Both the position numbers and the translations under genes were made by a program. The notes under the pieces are model-generated. The model saw nothing but the letters and a program-made list of their open reading frames with translations, had not been told where the DNA came from and did no database searches. Shown in pieces: positions 12,431 to 23,649 of a stretch of DNA of 64,000 bases (its first letter is position 1; each line of letters opens with the position of its first letter). The DNA is from Lunularia cruciata (Eukaryota > Streptophyta > Marchantiopsida > Lunulariales > Lunulariaceae): positions 26,538,501 to 26,602,500 of the forward strand of contig OX419761.1 in the NCBI GenBank assembly GCA_948567375.1. Direction: 5' to 3'.

Positions 12431-12850
12431 ATTATAGATGCTTGAGTAGACCATTGTGCATAGCAGCTAAGTGAGCCTGTGTAGGTTGGGCTTTTGTTAT
12501 TACCATGCATATTGCTGCCTTTTGCGTTAGATTCAATTTGAGTGTGTGATCATTGTGTTGTTCGGTAGAGTTTCCTACTTTGAGATTACAATGTACAGGA
12601 GGGTGATCAAAGCAAGTGGAAGACGACCAAAGTTAAATCACCAAAACATTTCTGCGAGGGCTTTCTTCACTGGATTTCAGATTTAGTAGAGGAGGTACAT
12701 AATTTTCAGCCGTGGAGGTGAAAAAAACTGTAGTTCGTCCCCAATTGATGGACTGGACGATGACGAAAGGATTTTGGATCCCTGGTTCTGTATACTATTC
12801 TATGTATCCCATGCTTTTACTCCAGGACTTACAGTACCCGTCCAATGTAG

Positions 12851-12962
12851 GGAAGGTCTACGAGAGTAGCGTTCAGGATACCATGCGTCATTACTGATTT
12901 CATCGCGGAAGGTCTCGGAGGGTAGCGCTGAGAATACTAGATGTCATTACTGATTTCACCCC
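12851..12962. repeat. Diverged 56-bp tandem duplication
   Basis: Units 12851-12906 and 12907-12962 both start GGAAGGTCT and share the word GTCATTACTGATTTCA. They differ at roughly a fifth of positions by eye. Confidence 0.8.
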
Positions 12963-13604
12963 GATGACAGAGCTAGCTGAAAGTTCTTTACTCCTTCAAC
13001 TATAATTTTCACGAGTTTGAAACAGGACGACAAATATGAGGAGCTAGCTAGCATTGACCTGCTGCTGCAGTCCTGGTTAGCTTTCTTAAGAGGTGTAGAT
13101 GATCTACGGTTAATAGAGTACACAACACAGCAAAGAAGGTTTCAGTCTTCGCACCTGTGATGCAGCATTGCTGCTTGTAAAGCAAAGGATCAATCAACTG
13201 ACCCTCAATTAGATTACACGCAGGAGAATTTACAGGTACACAGATTTCGCCCTCTCTGTGGCCCAAAAAGATTGGTGGTGGGGAAATTGCGTCTGGATTG
13301 ATATAATGAATGCGATCAAACCTACAACTTGTATGTCATTTGTCAATAGCAAACGTCATTAAAATAATATGTTTGCTTAACACATCGAGCTGATGGAAAA
13401 GTAATGTATCAGCTCGAATTTGCAACATCAATGCACCATTCAGACATCTCACATATCCCCGTGAAAATGCAACCCGACAAAGGATCCGGCCTCAGTTTCA
13501 GCATGGTGGTTACGACACATGTACACTTTCTTTTGGACTCCAAAGTATCCAAATTTTGTACCACCTAAGCTTTTCATAACTTGCCTCGGAACGAATTGGA
13601 AAAA

Positions 13605-13690
13605 TTTCTAAAGTCCCTTATCCACATGACTGTAAATCCACCTTATCCACATCCCTTTCTAAAGTCCTTTGTCCATATGACTGTAGACAA
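13605..13690. repeat. Diverged direct repeat, period about 51 bp
   Basis: TTTCTAAAGTCC at 13605 recurs at 13656. Each copy is followed by a similar stretch ending CATATGACTGTA or CACATGACTGTA. Confidence 0.75.
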
Positions 13691-15581
13691 AATTAGTAAT
13701 TAACAGGTTCTGGTTCCGCTATTTCCGTTTTGAGTCAAAAACCTTCAGCAACGACACAGCAAACATCTACCGTACTCAAATTTAAGTCTTTGTCTTCCGC
13801 AAGTCACGACGAAGTGTTCCTTATCCAAAGATAGGTACAAAGTCCTTCGACATGTCTTCCTCTAATAAGAGGGCCGAATATACATCAAAGACGGGTTTCA
13901 TGGCCTAGGCTTGAGCAGGACCAGACCATTCCGCTAGGGAAGTGGACTATCTCGAAGGTGTGTTGGGTAGAAGCTTAACTAAGTTTTGTGCTGTAATTGG
14001 AAATCTCGTATATAAACATATGATCGATACCAAACCTACCCCTACATTCTGCTGATATTTGAATTATACTTTTTTAGGTTTTGAATTCATCCTCTGTTTT
14101 TTTTGTTGTTTCTCGTAATCCTGATTTAGGTCTGCTACAAAGTTCTACCAATGCTGAAGTTTTCAGTAACCAATTGTTGAAACAGAGAATGCTCCATATT
14201 TCCAAAGGAGAAATTCCTTAGGGTCCTAATCCTTAGGGTCATCTGTCTCAAGAGGATTCATTGATTGCATGGACAAAAGGCGACCAATCTGAATCAGCAT
14301 TCACTTAAGAATAGGGGACGTGAACAACCAAACTTATCATTTCTAATTCCTCAGTCGTGAGCCAAACGCTACGGTCTTTTGTACATAGTTTGGAGCTGAC
14401 CATATCCAGCGCCGTAGAGCAGAGCACTACCTGTCTGACTGAGCAGCAAAAGTAGTACACAGTTTTGAGCACAATTGTGTAGGTTTCAGTCGAATTGACC
14501 TTCGTAATCAGGGTCTATCCCTTTCTCTTCCGGACTTCTAAACAGTAAATATTGCAAGAACCTTATTACTGTACATACGGCTGTGGTGATTCCTTCAGCC
14601 CTTCCTAATTCACCGTCTGCGCTCGAGAACCGCATACAAAGAAGTGGCAGAAATTTCTCCTATATGACTGCCGGACCTACAAACAGAAAATTTTGGAATG
14701 TGAAACATCAGAAACTTGCAAAAATGATTAGATCCAGGCTACAAGTTTCTCATCATTCGCAAAACTACGGCTATAGACTTTCAGCCCATCTCGAAAGGTT
14801 TTATTTCTCATGTTATCCTCATTAATCTCTCACGTCTCAAACCCTGTTCACGCATCGTACAGGTTGGCACTTGATAAACCAATGACACATAGTAGCATGC
14901 AGAAGATCATCCGATCACATTACGCATCTTACGAGATGGTACTACCCTCGATGTAGAAAGAACTATTCATAATCACTCTTCCAACGATAGAGATCTCGAA
15001 GTAAACGCAAAAACCTTGGGCAAAGAGTAACCACTATGGACTAAACCTAAATTCACGGAGAAAGCGTCAACAATCCCGACAAACCAGAACCTTTGTACAT
15101 AGAATTTGTTTGATCGAAGTTTCACAATATGCGTGTGCGCTCCAGAATGAGTTCTCCACATCACGTCACTCCACCTGAACCTGAAGGCACTCAGTGACTG
15201 ATGGGAAAAAATTGCTTACCGCTGGTCTCCTGCTCTCGGTGATGTTTGTTCTCTCATCTGGTTGTGGTTGGTAGTCGTCTTTCTCCTCGTTGGGAGGAAT
15301 GGCACCTAGACGGCTCGCTCGGGCCCTAGCAAATGCTTGGGAGTAATCCGCTACAGGGGAGTTTGGATCGGAGTTCGATCGCCAAGCACCAAATTGCGGA
15401 ACAGCTTGTCTAGTCTGCACATAAGATGCATGCAACTCAGATTATGTATCAGACTACCACTAGATATTTGAATTTCCATATACCTCTTAAAACTAGGTGA
15501 ATGGAACATAAGGCAAACATATTCAGGGACATGTATTGAATCGATGCGGAAGAAACCTTTAATTTCAGAAATCGACATTTG

Positions 15582-15613
15582 GCAGTGATCTCTTCTCCGC
15601 AAGAGATCACTGC
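15582..15613. repeat. Perfect 13-bp inverted repeat
   Basis: Arms GCAGTGATCTCTT (15582-15594) and AAGAGATCACTGC (15601-15613) are separated by CTCCGC. No gene lies next to it. Confidence 0.85.
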
Positions 15614-18454
15614 AAAATATTGTGTACTGAACCTCTCAAATGATGTTTTACACGTATTACAAAGGGGCTTATTTAAGCAATCTGGACAAGTGTTCGATTT
15701 CACTGCATGTGCATGATCGGATCGTCAACATCATGCAAAATATTTCCCAACAAGTTCTGATGTGCTAGGGTGTGACAATTACACCCGTCGACCTGGAACC
15801 TCTTCTCGATCTTGTAAGCACAAAAAGCTGCTTGAACAGGTAAAGCATATACACAAGTCTACTACCAGCAGCTCCATACCGACTCGACAAGGCTCTAGGA
15901 AAGTATGTGTGTAGTGCAAACATTCCTACATGGTTTAAACCTTAGCCACTTGAGTTTGTTATTTCACAGTGCCCGTTTGCTTGAATTCGTGACCCGTTCA
16001 AATCAAAGGCGTCAAGATTGCGTACAACGTTTAAATTCGACTTCATGTTCCCCTAGCAGACAGCATACTCTTGTCGGAGCTACCGGAACCCAGACCTCAC
16101 ACGTATCACTAACTGCTATGCCACCAAGTCGCCGGTCGCTTGGCTACTCGTTTCTACAGCAATCTCGGTCTGTGGATGCAGTGACTTACTAGATCATTGA
16201 GTGGCTCCCATATCAGTCCTTACAATGTCGTATCATCTACAAAGTGAGCCCCGGCTTCTACGCATGTGTATAGACGACATTTAGTAGTAGTACAGCAGTT
16301 TTTGAAGGTGCTCTGAATACAAGCAACGAAGTAAGGACGTTACTATACCGGGGAATCCAGCGATGTTTGAGAATCCATAGCTCGTGACAAAGCTCGATGT
16401 CTTTCTTCAGTAGCCGCTAATCAAAATTAACTCACCAGTGACTCTTGAGGCTTGTACTCCAACTCCGATTCTGAAGATTTAACAATAGACCACGAAACTC
16501 ATTAAGCCGAAATTGATATGGTCTTCAATATTGAGATGAGTTCCCAACATCAATCGCATCTTCCGTTAAGAACTCCCTCGTCAAGTAGCGTTGTATCCAT
16601 ATGGAGGCAGCTATAGGGCTGTACGCAGAGTTCCGGGTTGTGTGTGAAGACTTGAAAGCTCCAACTAATCAAAATAGCTTCCCCCGACCTGATTGAAATT
16701 TGGGGTGACTACAGGTTGATTGACTAGAGGCTGAATGCAAGACTTAGTGAGAACCCCGGACGCAATACAAACATAAGACAAGCGTCGGAACAGCAGAGTG
16801 GTCCGCTCTGCTAAAAAGAACATTCTGCTTACAGTTTCCCTGGCGAATATCGAAGAGAAGTATGAGCAGAAACTTTGATGATTTCAGGTTTGGTAGCAGA
16901 GAAGAAAAACTATGCAGAAACTGCGTTGAGGATTTTGTCTCAGAGGTTTCTGACCTTAGAGGAATTTGCGGATTCGCCTTTTCTTCAAGATGAACATATA
17001 CGAATGGGGTAATCGCGCGGTGTAGCACACACCTCAGGTAGCCCGGTCGTGTGTCGTGATCGTGACTTCCTCAGAGTGTGCACGCAGCTACCTGGAGCAG
17101 CCTTTTGGATCCAGACCAGAGACCGACACACCAGCATGAACAGTTTACAGATTTAACCTTCGAATACACGAGTCCTTGTCTTGAGAATATGAGCTCGCAA
17201 ACTCGTCTGATGCAAGTTTTCTACAAGGAATAGGGACCTACAGCAACGCGCGAGATTCCACAGCGTCATGGACAGTGCTGGTGGGTTTGAATTTTACAGG
17301 CCATAAATATCCCCCTCTAATCACACGATCATTACCTGATTGGCATTTTGACATCCGGCATAAAGCGACTGTACGTAATTAGTTTGTGGACTAAACTAAG
17401 CGCAGGGTACAGTTTAGCTGTTCTACCATCTAGAGAGGCGGAAGCTGCCAAGATGAGACAGACATGGACCAGGGAAATTCGCACCGAAATAACTGGTTCC
17501 TCCAAGATCTAGACAAAAAGCATTGAACCGTGCACCTGTTAGCCTGGGTTCATTGGGCCCCAGGGTCTCTGTCCCCACTGGCACTCCTTGGTGCTTGCTA
17601 CTCCTGTTTGCTTTCTTTGGGGTATTATATATATGTACGATTTCCCTATTAGCCGAGAGTCTCTCAGTCATATTAGCTCAGGGATGACCGATTGAAGTTT
17701 CAATGGAGGTGGAATTTAAACAATTAATTCAAGGTAAACTCCTGCTTTGGGCAACCCTGGTTTATATTTTGGTTTATGCTCACAATGGCAATCAAGGCAA
17801 CACAACACAGCACAACCGTGACTTTCAAAGGCATGATGTTTGGGTACTCCGGGACAAATTTCGAGAGTCGGTCAGCCTCTTCCCCTTCCCATCGTGGGGG
17901 ATCCGATCTGTCCGAGTAGTCTGACAATTGATACTATGCATGTTCAGTCCCTTTAATCAAAATTCACTTGAGCTTCTTGGAATGACGAGGATGCTCGGAC
18001 TTTGCAATGGTCAGGAGAAGCACGGAGCTCCTTAGAATATCGGCTGCAACCTTATGAATCTTGAAGTTGGTGACTTTTGACCACACTAAAATGTGTGCAA
18101 CGTCAAGGACATTCAGTACATTGTTGGTACCCTTGTGTCTTTACGTACATTACATCTTACCGCCAAGTAAACCGTACTGTAGTCAGGGAATTGCCAGCGA
18201 GTTCTCACTTTCGGCTTTTCTAGTTCGCCGCTCTTCTGTACCTTCCCCCATAATGTACCCAAAGTAGAAAACACTCTGTCTAAGTCCAAACCTTAATCAG
18301 GACAATTCTTTATCCTGACTCCAGCCTCCGGCTTACGCGACCAAATCACAGTCCTAGGATATTACACATCTTAACCTCGAAACCGACCTACACAGGACAT
18401 ACTCTTTTATGTGAGGGGATATCTAGATTGATCCATGCTCACTGTGCGGGATTG

Positions 18455-18545
18455 ACATAAATGCACACGCGCGTGGTCTGATCAGGGTCCTAATACGACA
18501 TTTGCAAATATCTGCTTTCTAAGAGACCATAGATAGTATATTGTA
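18455..18545 (+). repeat. Paralogous copy of the family A insertion target
   Basis: TAAATGCACACGCGCG followed by GGTCTGATCAGGGTCC matches, without a gap, the two flanks of the gypsy element at 19379-24310 joined at its CAAAT duplication. The similarity continues for about 60 bases towards TTAGAGGCCAT on the right side. It is therefore a repeat that lacks the insertion. Confidence 0.65.
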
Positions 18546-18616
18546 GGTACCATAGAATAGATTTCTCGTCTCGATGCTAGGGAGATTTAATCTTACTTTA
18601 CCTCTTACACGGGAAA

Positions 18617-19378
18617 AAGGCGACCGCGTAGAGAATACGAAGGAGGGGAAGACCCCATCAAGCAGTACAAGGGGAAGACGAAAAAGGTAAAATGGGGCTA
18701 GGCCCCAATAGAGTCTATATTAGTAATGTGCCCTACTTTGCCCTACTGCACCTAAGATATCCTAGTTACACATGTAGTATGGTCTGTAAACAAATGAAGT
18801 GATTGAAGAAGTGTGTAATTGTTTTCTTATGGATTGCACTAGTGTCTGCACTTGGTAAAACAATGGACACATGTTATCTAAAATATGTTGCAAAGTACGA
18901 GAGTGAGAGTGGTAGCCTTGGCGCCTAACGTGATAAACTCTCGTGCACTTCTTGACAAATATGTCGAACGCAGTGTCCATTGCTCCATATAACTCCAAGG
19001 CTAGAGGGATAAAGAGGTGACCTCATTGCATGCCCCTATATTTGGAGACCTTACGACCTGCTGCTGCATTCGTCGCCCACCTAGGGGGATGGGTAGTCAC
19101 TCCCTCCGAAACTGTATCTCGCATAGAGGCTGTAATCACGACATCCGCCACTATCACCGGATCATCTCAGACCAAGTATAAATCTGCACTAACACATGTC
19201 GTCAGCAAAGCATATGAACGCTCCTTCCAAGCCAATTATCCACTCTCTTTTGCCATAGCAAACACTATGTCCCTAATAGCATCATGGGTAGCTATCCTCT
19301 GTCCTCCAAAAGGACATTGTGTCATATGGACCGTTGCTTTACCTCTTAAATAGTTTTATCCTAAATGCACATGCAAAT
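18617..19378 (-). mobile_element. LINE 3' end, minus strand: C-terminal coding and tail
   Basis: On the minus strand the segment from about 19355 to 18765 encodes an ADVVITASMRDTV-like stretch, then LFIPLALELYGAMD, then a helix-like end (TLVQSIRKQLHTSS). This is the same arrangement as at 11500-12190 and matches the 3' coding end of that LINE family. After the stop at 18762 comes the word TTAGGTGCA, then a tail with GGGGCCTAGCCCC, TTGTACTGCTTGATGGGGTC and finally CTACGCGGTCGCC at 18617. The tail recurs at 24415, 32671, 42994 and 46190. Frames are interrupted. A full-length family A gypsy element lies immediately at its right edge. Confidence 0.65.
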
Positions 19379-19817
19379 TGTAACAGTATGGAGTTTAACA
19401 ATGTAGTTAGTAAGGCTAACAAAGTAGATAATAAGCCAAATTAGCCTAGAATATTCCAAAAGCATCTAGGAAGCTTCTTGGGAAGCTTCACAACTAGTTA
19501 ACTTGCACTCCAAGCAGGTAGCTTCTAGAGGGAAGCTTCTAGAAGCTTCTAACTAGCTTAGCTTGCACACCAAGTGGACGGCTTCTAGAAGAAGGCTTCT
19601 AGAAGAAAGCTTCTTGAGAAGCTTCCTAGTTAACTTGACCTGCATTCTAAGAAAGCGGCTCAAGGAAGCTTCTTGAGAAACTTCTCAAGGGTCTTGTATG
19701 CTACCTATAAATACCAAAGCCTAAGCTCATGCTAGGCATTCGGAGTTTTCCCTCATTCAAGTGTCTCAATGTGAGTTTCCATTCTCCTATTTTTCTCCTC
19801 GGTCTTGGTCTTTTACA
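19379..19817 (+). repeat. 5' LTR of family A
   Basis: 439 bases, starting TGTAACAG and ending TTTTACA. Compared with the 3' LTR it has two extra short blocks (about 12 and 15 bases) of the GAAGCTTCTA motif in its upstream half, so the motif array is longer here. Confidence 0.92.
19532..19713 (+). promoter_or_regulatory. LTR promoter: GAAnnTTC arrays and TATA box
   Basis: 19532-19549 reads GAAGCTTCTAGAAGCTTC, four alternating GAA/TTC units with perfect 2-base spacing, which is the consensus of a heat-shock element. Further units lie at 19618-19625, 19665-19672 and 19677-19684. A TATAAATA box follows at 19706-19713. Heat-shock factors are known to bind three or more such units; that this LTR responds to heat is inference. 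Confidence 0.6.
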
Positions 19818-19818
19818 T

Positions 19819-19833
19819 TGGTATTAGAGCAGG
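19819..19833 (+). other. Primer-binding site (initiator tRNA-Met type)
   Basis: TGGTATTAGAGCAGG starts one base after the LTR. It resembles the TGGTATCAGAGC that pairs with the 3' end of initiator tRNA-Met in many plant LTR elements. Confidence 0.8.
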
Positions 19834-20088
19834 AATGGGATGGATGGAATTTATGGACCACCAAATCCACTTCCGCTAAACCATTGGGATGTTCATGTCC
19901 AAATATTATCCAAGCGTTGTTTCATGCAATTCATCACCTCGCGCTTTGGGCAAGATTTTCTACATATGATCATTGTGTTTGAGGAACCCTTGATACTTCA
20001 TGTTGTAACTTATGTAGAATGGTGGACGTGCTGCATATATGTGTTATTCAATTAGATAAAGTGAGAATAGTGGGATAGAGTAGTAGCT

Positions 20089-20744
20089 ATGGCAGAAATA
20101 CCGGACGTCATCCTTGCGATGCAACAACAAATTGAGCACCTTACTCGATTGTTGGATGAACGAGATCAGCAACAACAAGAACATATAGAGAGAGCGCCAA
20201 TTCAAGACGGACAAGATCACATTCAATTTCCAAAACCCAAGGTGTTTGAAGGTAAGAATCTTCCGGGTACAGTGGAGAATTTTGTGTTTGACTGTGAATG
20301 TTACTTTGAAATCACCAATCTTTGAGATGAAAAAGAACAGATTCTCTTGGCCTCTAGCCAATTAGATGGTGTTGCAAAACTTTGGTGGCAATTTCAAGTG
20401 GAGCGAACTGAACGACAAATTGTTGGACCAATTTTGACATGTACATAGTTCAAAGATGTAATATTGGGTTGCTTTAAAACTATAAATGCTCAATAAGAAG
20501 CTACATCACACAATTTCAGAACATCATCATGCAAATTCTGGATATACAAGAAAGTGAAGTTTTGGATCGACTTGTGCGGGGATTGAAGTCAAGAACCAAA
20601 TTGGAAGTGACCATGCAGGAACCACAAAACGTAGAAGAAGCCATGCAATTGGCTGAGTGCTTTGATTCCTTGGTTGCGATAACTTGGTCTTGCCCTCGAC
20701 CTACACAAGGCCTATTGGTACACTATGAACAAGTGAAGAACTAG
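20089..20744 (+). pseudogene. Gag remains of family A element
   Basis: The first frame starts at 20089 with MAEIPDVILAMQQQIEHL, a coiled-coil-like start. PKPKVFEGKN and a capsid-like LWWQFQ stretch follow, typical of the plant retrotransposon gag domain, but a stop at 20323-20325 interrupts it. Another frame (20529-20744) carries the later capsid part (LDRLVRGLKSRTKLEV, AMQLAECFD). No intact zinc knuckle could be placed after it, although Cys codons lie near 20820. It would build the virus-like particle in an intact element; here it is dead. Confidence 0.75.
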
Positions 20745-21039
20745 CACCAATGGAGATTGATGCTATCCAGTGGAGACCACTTGGTACAACAAATAGAGAA
20801 AGATTGAGACAAAATGGAGGTTGTTTTTATTGTTGCCAAGTTTGGACAATGCCCACTTAGGAATGGGCAACCTTGACAAGTTGCCCAAATGAAGATTGTG
20901 GAATAGAATGATTGGAGAAACAAGGAATCCCAGTAGGAGATTTTGAGCCGCCTACTAGGAGCTTGATTAGTTCCAATGAGATTGAAGGCTTGACTTATGC
21001 AAGTTTGTTTCACTTGCAAGTTATGATATCTAATTGGGG

Positions 21040-21352
21040 TTGTAGGATTTAAATTGATTTTGGAAGTTCAAAGAATTGCATGTCTATGCAAGTAGTGAAG
21101 GAATTGGGTATTCCTATCAAGCCAATGTTTGGAAGTAGTTTGATGATGGCGGATGGTAGAAAGGGTTCTGCGTTCCGCACCTCACATCTTGTTACCTTCA
21201 AGATTGGGAAGGAGTATTTGGAGTGTATGAGGTTTGTAGTGGAACCTCTACAGTATGATATCATTATGGGTCTACCTTGGCTTGAACGTCATAAGGTTCA
21301 ATTTGATTGGACCCAACGACAAATGACAAATTCAAGTACAACACCAAGGTAG
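21040..21352 (+). pseudogene. Retropepsin-like protease remains
   Basis: The frame before and after the start codon at 21080 reads IDFGSSKNC, then QVVKELG, LMMADGRK, DIIMGLPWLERH. The order fits the aspartic protease of gypsy polyproteins: active-site strand, flap region, and the ILG-like MGLPWL near the end. The catalytic triad reads D-F-G where D-S-G or D-T-G is expected, so the enzyme is probably inactive in this copy. Confidence 0.7.
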
Positions 21353-21401
21353 GAATTTCAGATTAGGTTGTCTGGCACCTCTAAGTAAGACACCTTAGAA
21401 A

Positions 21402-21590
21402 AGTCAGTCCCAAGATGGAAAGTTTGTTGAGAAGGTAGCCATGGAGCAAATCTGGAAGGGAGATGAGTCCCAAGATGGGAAGTTTTCCAAGAAGGCAACC
21501 ATGGAGCAAGCTTGGAAAGGAGATGAGTCCCTCGACGGGAAGTTTGTTAGTAAAGTAGCCATAGAGCAAGCTTTGGAGGAAGATAAGTCT
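21402..21590 (+). repeat. 60-bp in-frame tandem repeat between protease and RT
   Basis: TCCCAAGATGG-like words start at 21408, 21468 and 21528, giving three units of exactly 60 bases. They encode a 20-residue repeat around DESQDGKFSKKATMEQAWKG. The spacing keeps the reading frame. Confidence 0.85.
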
Positions 21591-21599
21591 ATATTTGCG

Positions 21600-22887
21600 T
21601 TGTGGATCAAGCCAATTGCACAAGAACACTCCGAGGAGGGCCAAGAGCATCATCAAGCAATGGTTGATCGGATAGTTCAAGAGTTTGCAGACGTGTTTCT
21701 GGATGATCTAGCAAAGGGATTACACTCCAATCAAGGTATGCCTTTCAAGATTGAGTTATTGCCATGGAGTACTCCAACAAGTAGACCGATCTATGAGCTC
21801 TCACCAAAGGAGTTGGAAGAGCTACAAACACCACTTACAGAGTTGTTTGAGAAGGATTTCATATGACATAGTACCTCTCCTTGGGGAGCACCAGTACTAT
21901 TTGTTCCAAAGAAGGATAGAGGACTTCATTTTTGTATTGATTACCGTGGGCACAATAAGCAAACCGTGAGCTCAATAAGCAAACCGTGAAGAATGCATAT
22001 CCCTTGCCTTGGATCAATGACCTGCTTGATCAACTAAGTGGATCACGCTACTTTTCCAAGCTCGACCTTCACAGTGGCTATTGGCAAATTCCTATTGAAA
22101 GAGAAGATGTGCAAAAGATCACCTTTCGCACAAGCTATGGGCATTTCAAGTGGAGAGTTCTACCTTTTAGACTCACTAATGCTCCAGCAATCTTCATGGA
22201 TAATATGCATTGGGTGTCGGAGGGACTATTGGATTAGTCTGTAGTGGTGTTCTTGGATGATATCTTAATCTATAGCAAGAAAGAGGCAGAACACATGAAT
22301 CATGTGCGAGGAGTCCAAAGACGACTACGACAATGGAAATTTTACTACAAGAAGTCAAAGTGTACCTTTTAGTAGAAGGAGGTTACCTTCTTGGGTCATA
22401 AGATCTCATCAGAGGGGTCAAGATGGAAGAAGAGAAGATCAAGGCCATTATTGATTGGCCTACCTCAAAGGATGTTACAAAAGTACGGGCATTCAATGGA
22501 TTGGCTAGTTTTTACCGATGGTTCATCCACTATTATGCTCATGTGGCTGCACCATTGACTGACCTTTTGGGAAAGAACTTGAGTTTCCAGTGGACCACCA
22601 AGCATGAAGAAGCATTCCAAAAGTTAAAGCATATGGTGTCTTCAAGACCCATTCTTCAACCATATGATCATCAACTACCTTGTGTGGTTGATTTTGATGC
22701 TTCTAACTTTACAATTGGAGTTGTGTTACAACAAGAATTCCTAGATAGACTACATCCCATTGCCTTTGTGTCTCGCCAACTAAATACAGCTGAAAGAAAT
22801 TACTTTGCTCGAGATTGGGAACAACTTGCAATGGTATATGCCACCAAGGTATGGAGGCATTACCTCTTGGGGAAACAAGTGGTTATG
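21600..22887 (+). pseudogene. Reverse transcriptase and RNase H remains
   Basis: Pieces appear in the normal order: the RT start (FADVFLDDLAKGL, LSPKELEEL); then after a stop at 21864 [17 protein letters not shown]; then 21986-22237 with YFSKLDLHSGYWQIPI and LPFRLTNAPAIF; then VVVFLDDILIYSKK, the catalytic YxDD-type motif in the form FLDD, at about 22245; then the connection part at 22423 (VRAFNGLASFYRWFIH). RNase H starts with VVDFDASNFTIGVVLQQE and goes on to ERNYFARDWEQLAMV. In-frame stops, a duplicated ACAATAAGCAAACCGTGA stretch near 21955 and frame changes show decay. The reading stops at 22887 where a foreign LTR begins. Confidence 0.85.
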
Positions 22888-23625
22888 TGTAATACTCCAA
22901 GGACAAGAGAAGAGAGAAAACACAGATTGCACACTCAAACATTCAATGCCCCAAAGGAGCACCTTCTCTTTATTATATAGACAAAGAGGATCTCCTCCAA
23001 GGAAGCTCCACCATAGGATTAGGGACACAGATAGGTGATATGTCAGCAAGCTCCACCCTTGGATTACTTACTTGGATGGGTGACATATCTGGTCTAGGTC
23101 CTATCTGGTTGGTCAAACAAGCTTTGACCGGAGGGAATTTTTTAGGGAATCTTCCTATAGGAATCTCAAAATCATGTGAGTAAGGTACCGTTGGAAATCT
23201 CTCGACAAGACAAAGCAAGGGGGGGAGAGAGGCCAAACTTTCCTCTGTTTGGGAGAAATTTGCACATTTTTTAGGCCTAATTCACCGTTTAGGCCTCCAA
23301 AATTGCCTTCAAAGATTTCAGGCATATTTTGGTTCCTACTCTATTAGTAGAAGTCCCCTTTTGGTGATACCTCTTTCTGATCTGTTTAGTCCATCATGTG
23401 TAACATCCTTCCAGATGTTACCAAACCAATTCTCACCTTTAAATCATATATCTAGCTATTGGTTCTAAGGTTCTCAAGTCTATTTCGGTTTCTGCCCTAT
23501 TAGTAGAAGTACTCTTTTGGTGATACTTCTATCTTATCTATTTTGACCATCATGTATAACATCATTCTAGATGTTACCAAACCGAATTTCACATCTAGAT
23601 CATATGGCTAGCTCTTGATATTACA
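22888..23625 (-). repeat. Antisense solo LTR of gypsy family B
   Basis: On the minus strand this 738-base unit starts TGTAATATC at 23625 and ends AGTATTACA at 22888, giving terminal inverted TGTAATA/TATTACA. Its start matches the LTR at 1021-1190. It contains a 156-base internal duplication (words TGTTACCAAACC at 23416 and 23572 on the plus strand) and a TATA-like stretch near its downstream end. No target duplication is seen (left flank TTATG, right flank CTAAC), and the host element lacks its integrase exactly here. Confidence 0.8.
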
Positions 23626-23649
23626 CTAACCCCTCCTCTTTCTCCTCTT

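Larger units (their letters stand above)
12431..18454. other. Six-kilobase stretch without a recognisable gene
   Basis: Only short, unrelated open frames occur on both strands. Base composition is more even and richer in CG dinucleotides than the flanking retroelement DNA. Two diverged tandem duplications (12851-12962, 13605-13690) and a hairpin (15582-15613) are the only structures I can support. It may be very old intergenic DNA. Confidence 0.45.
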
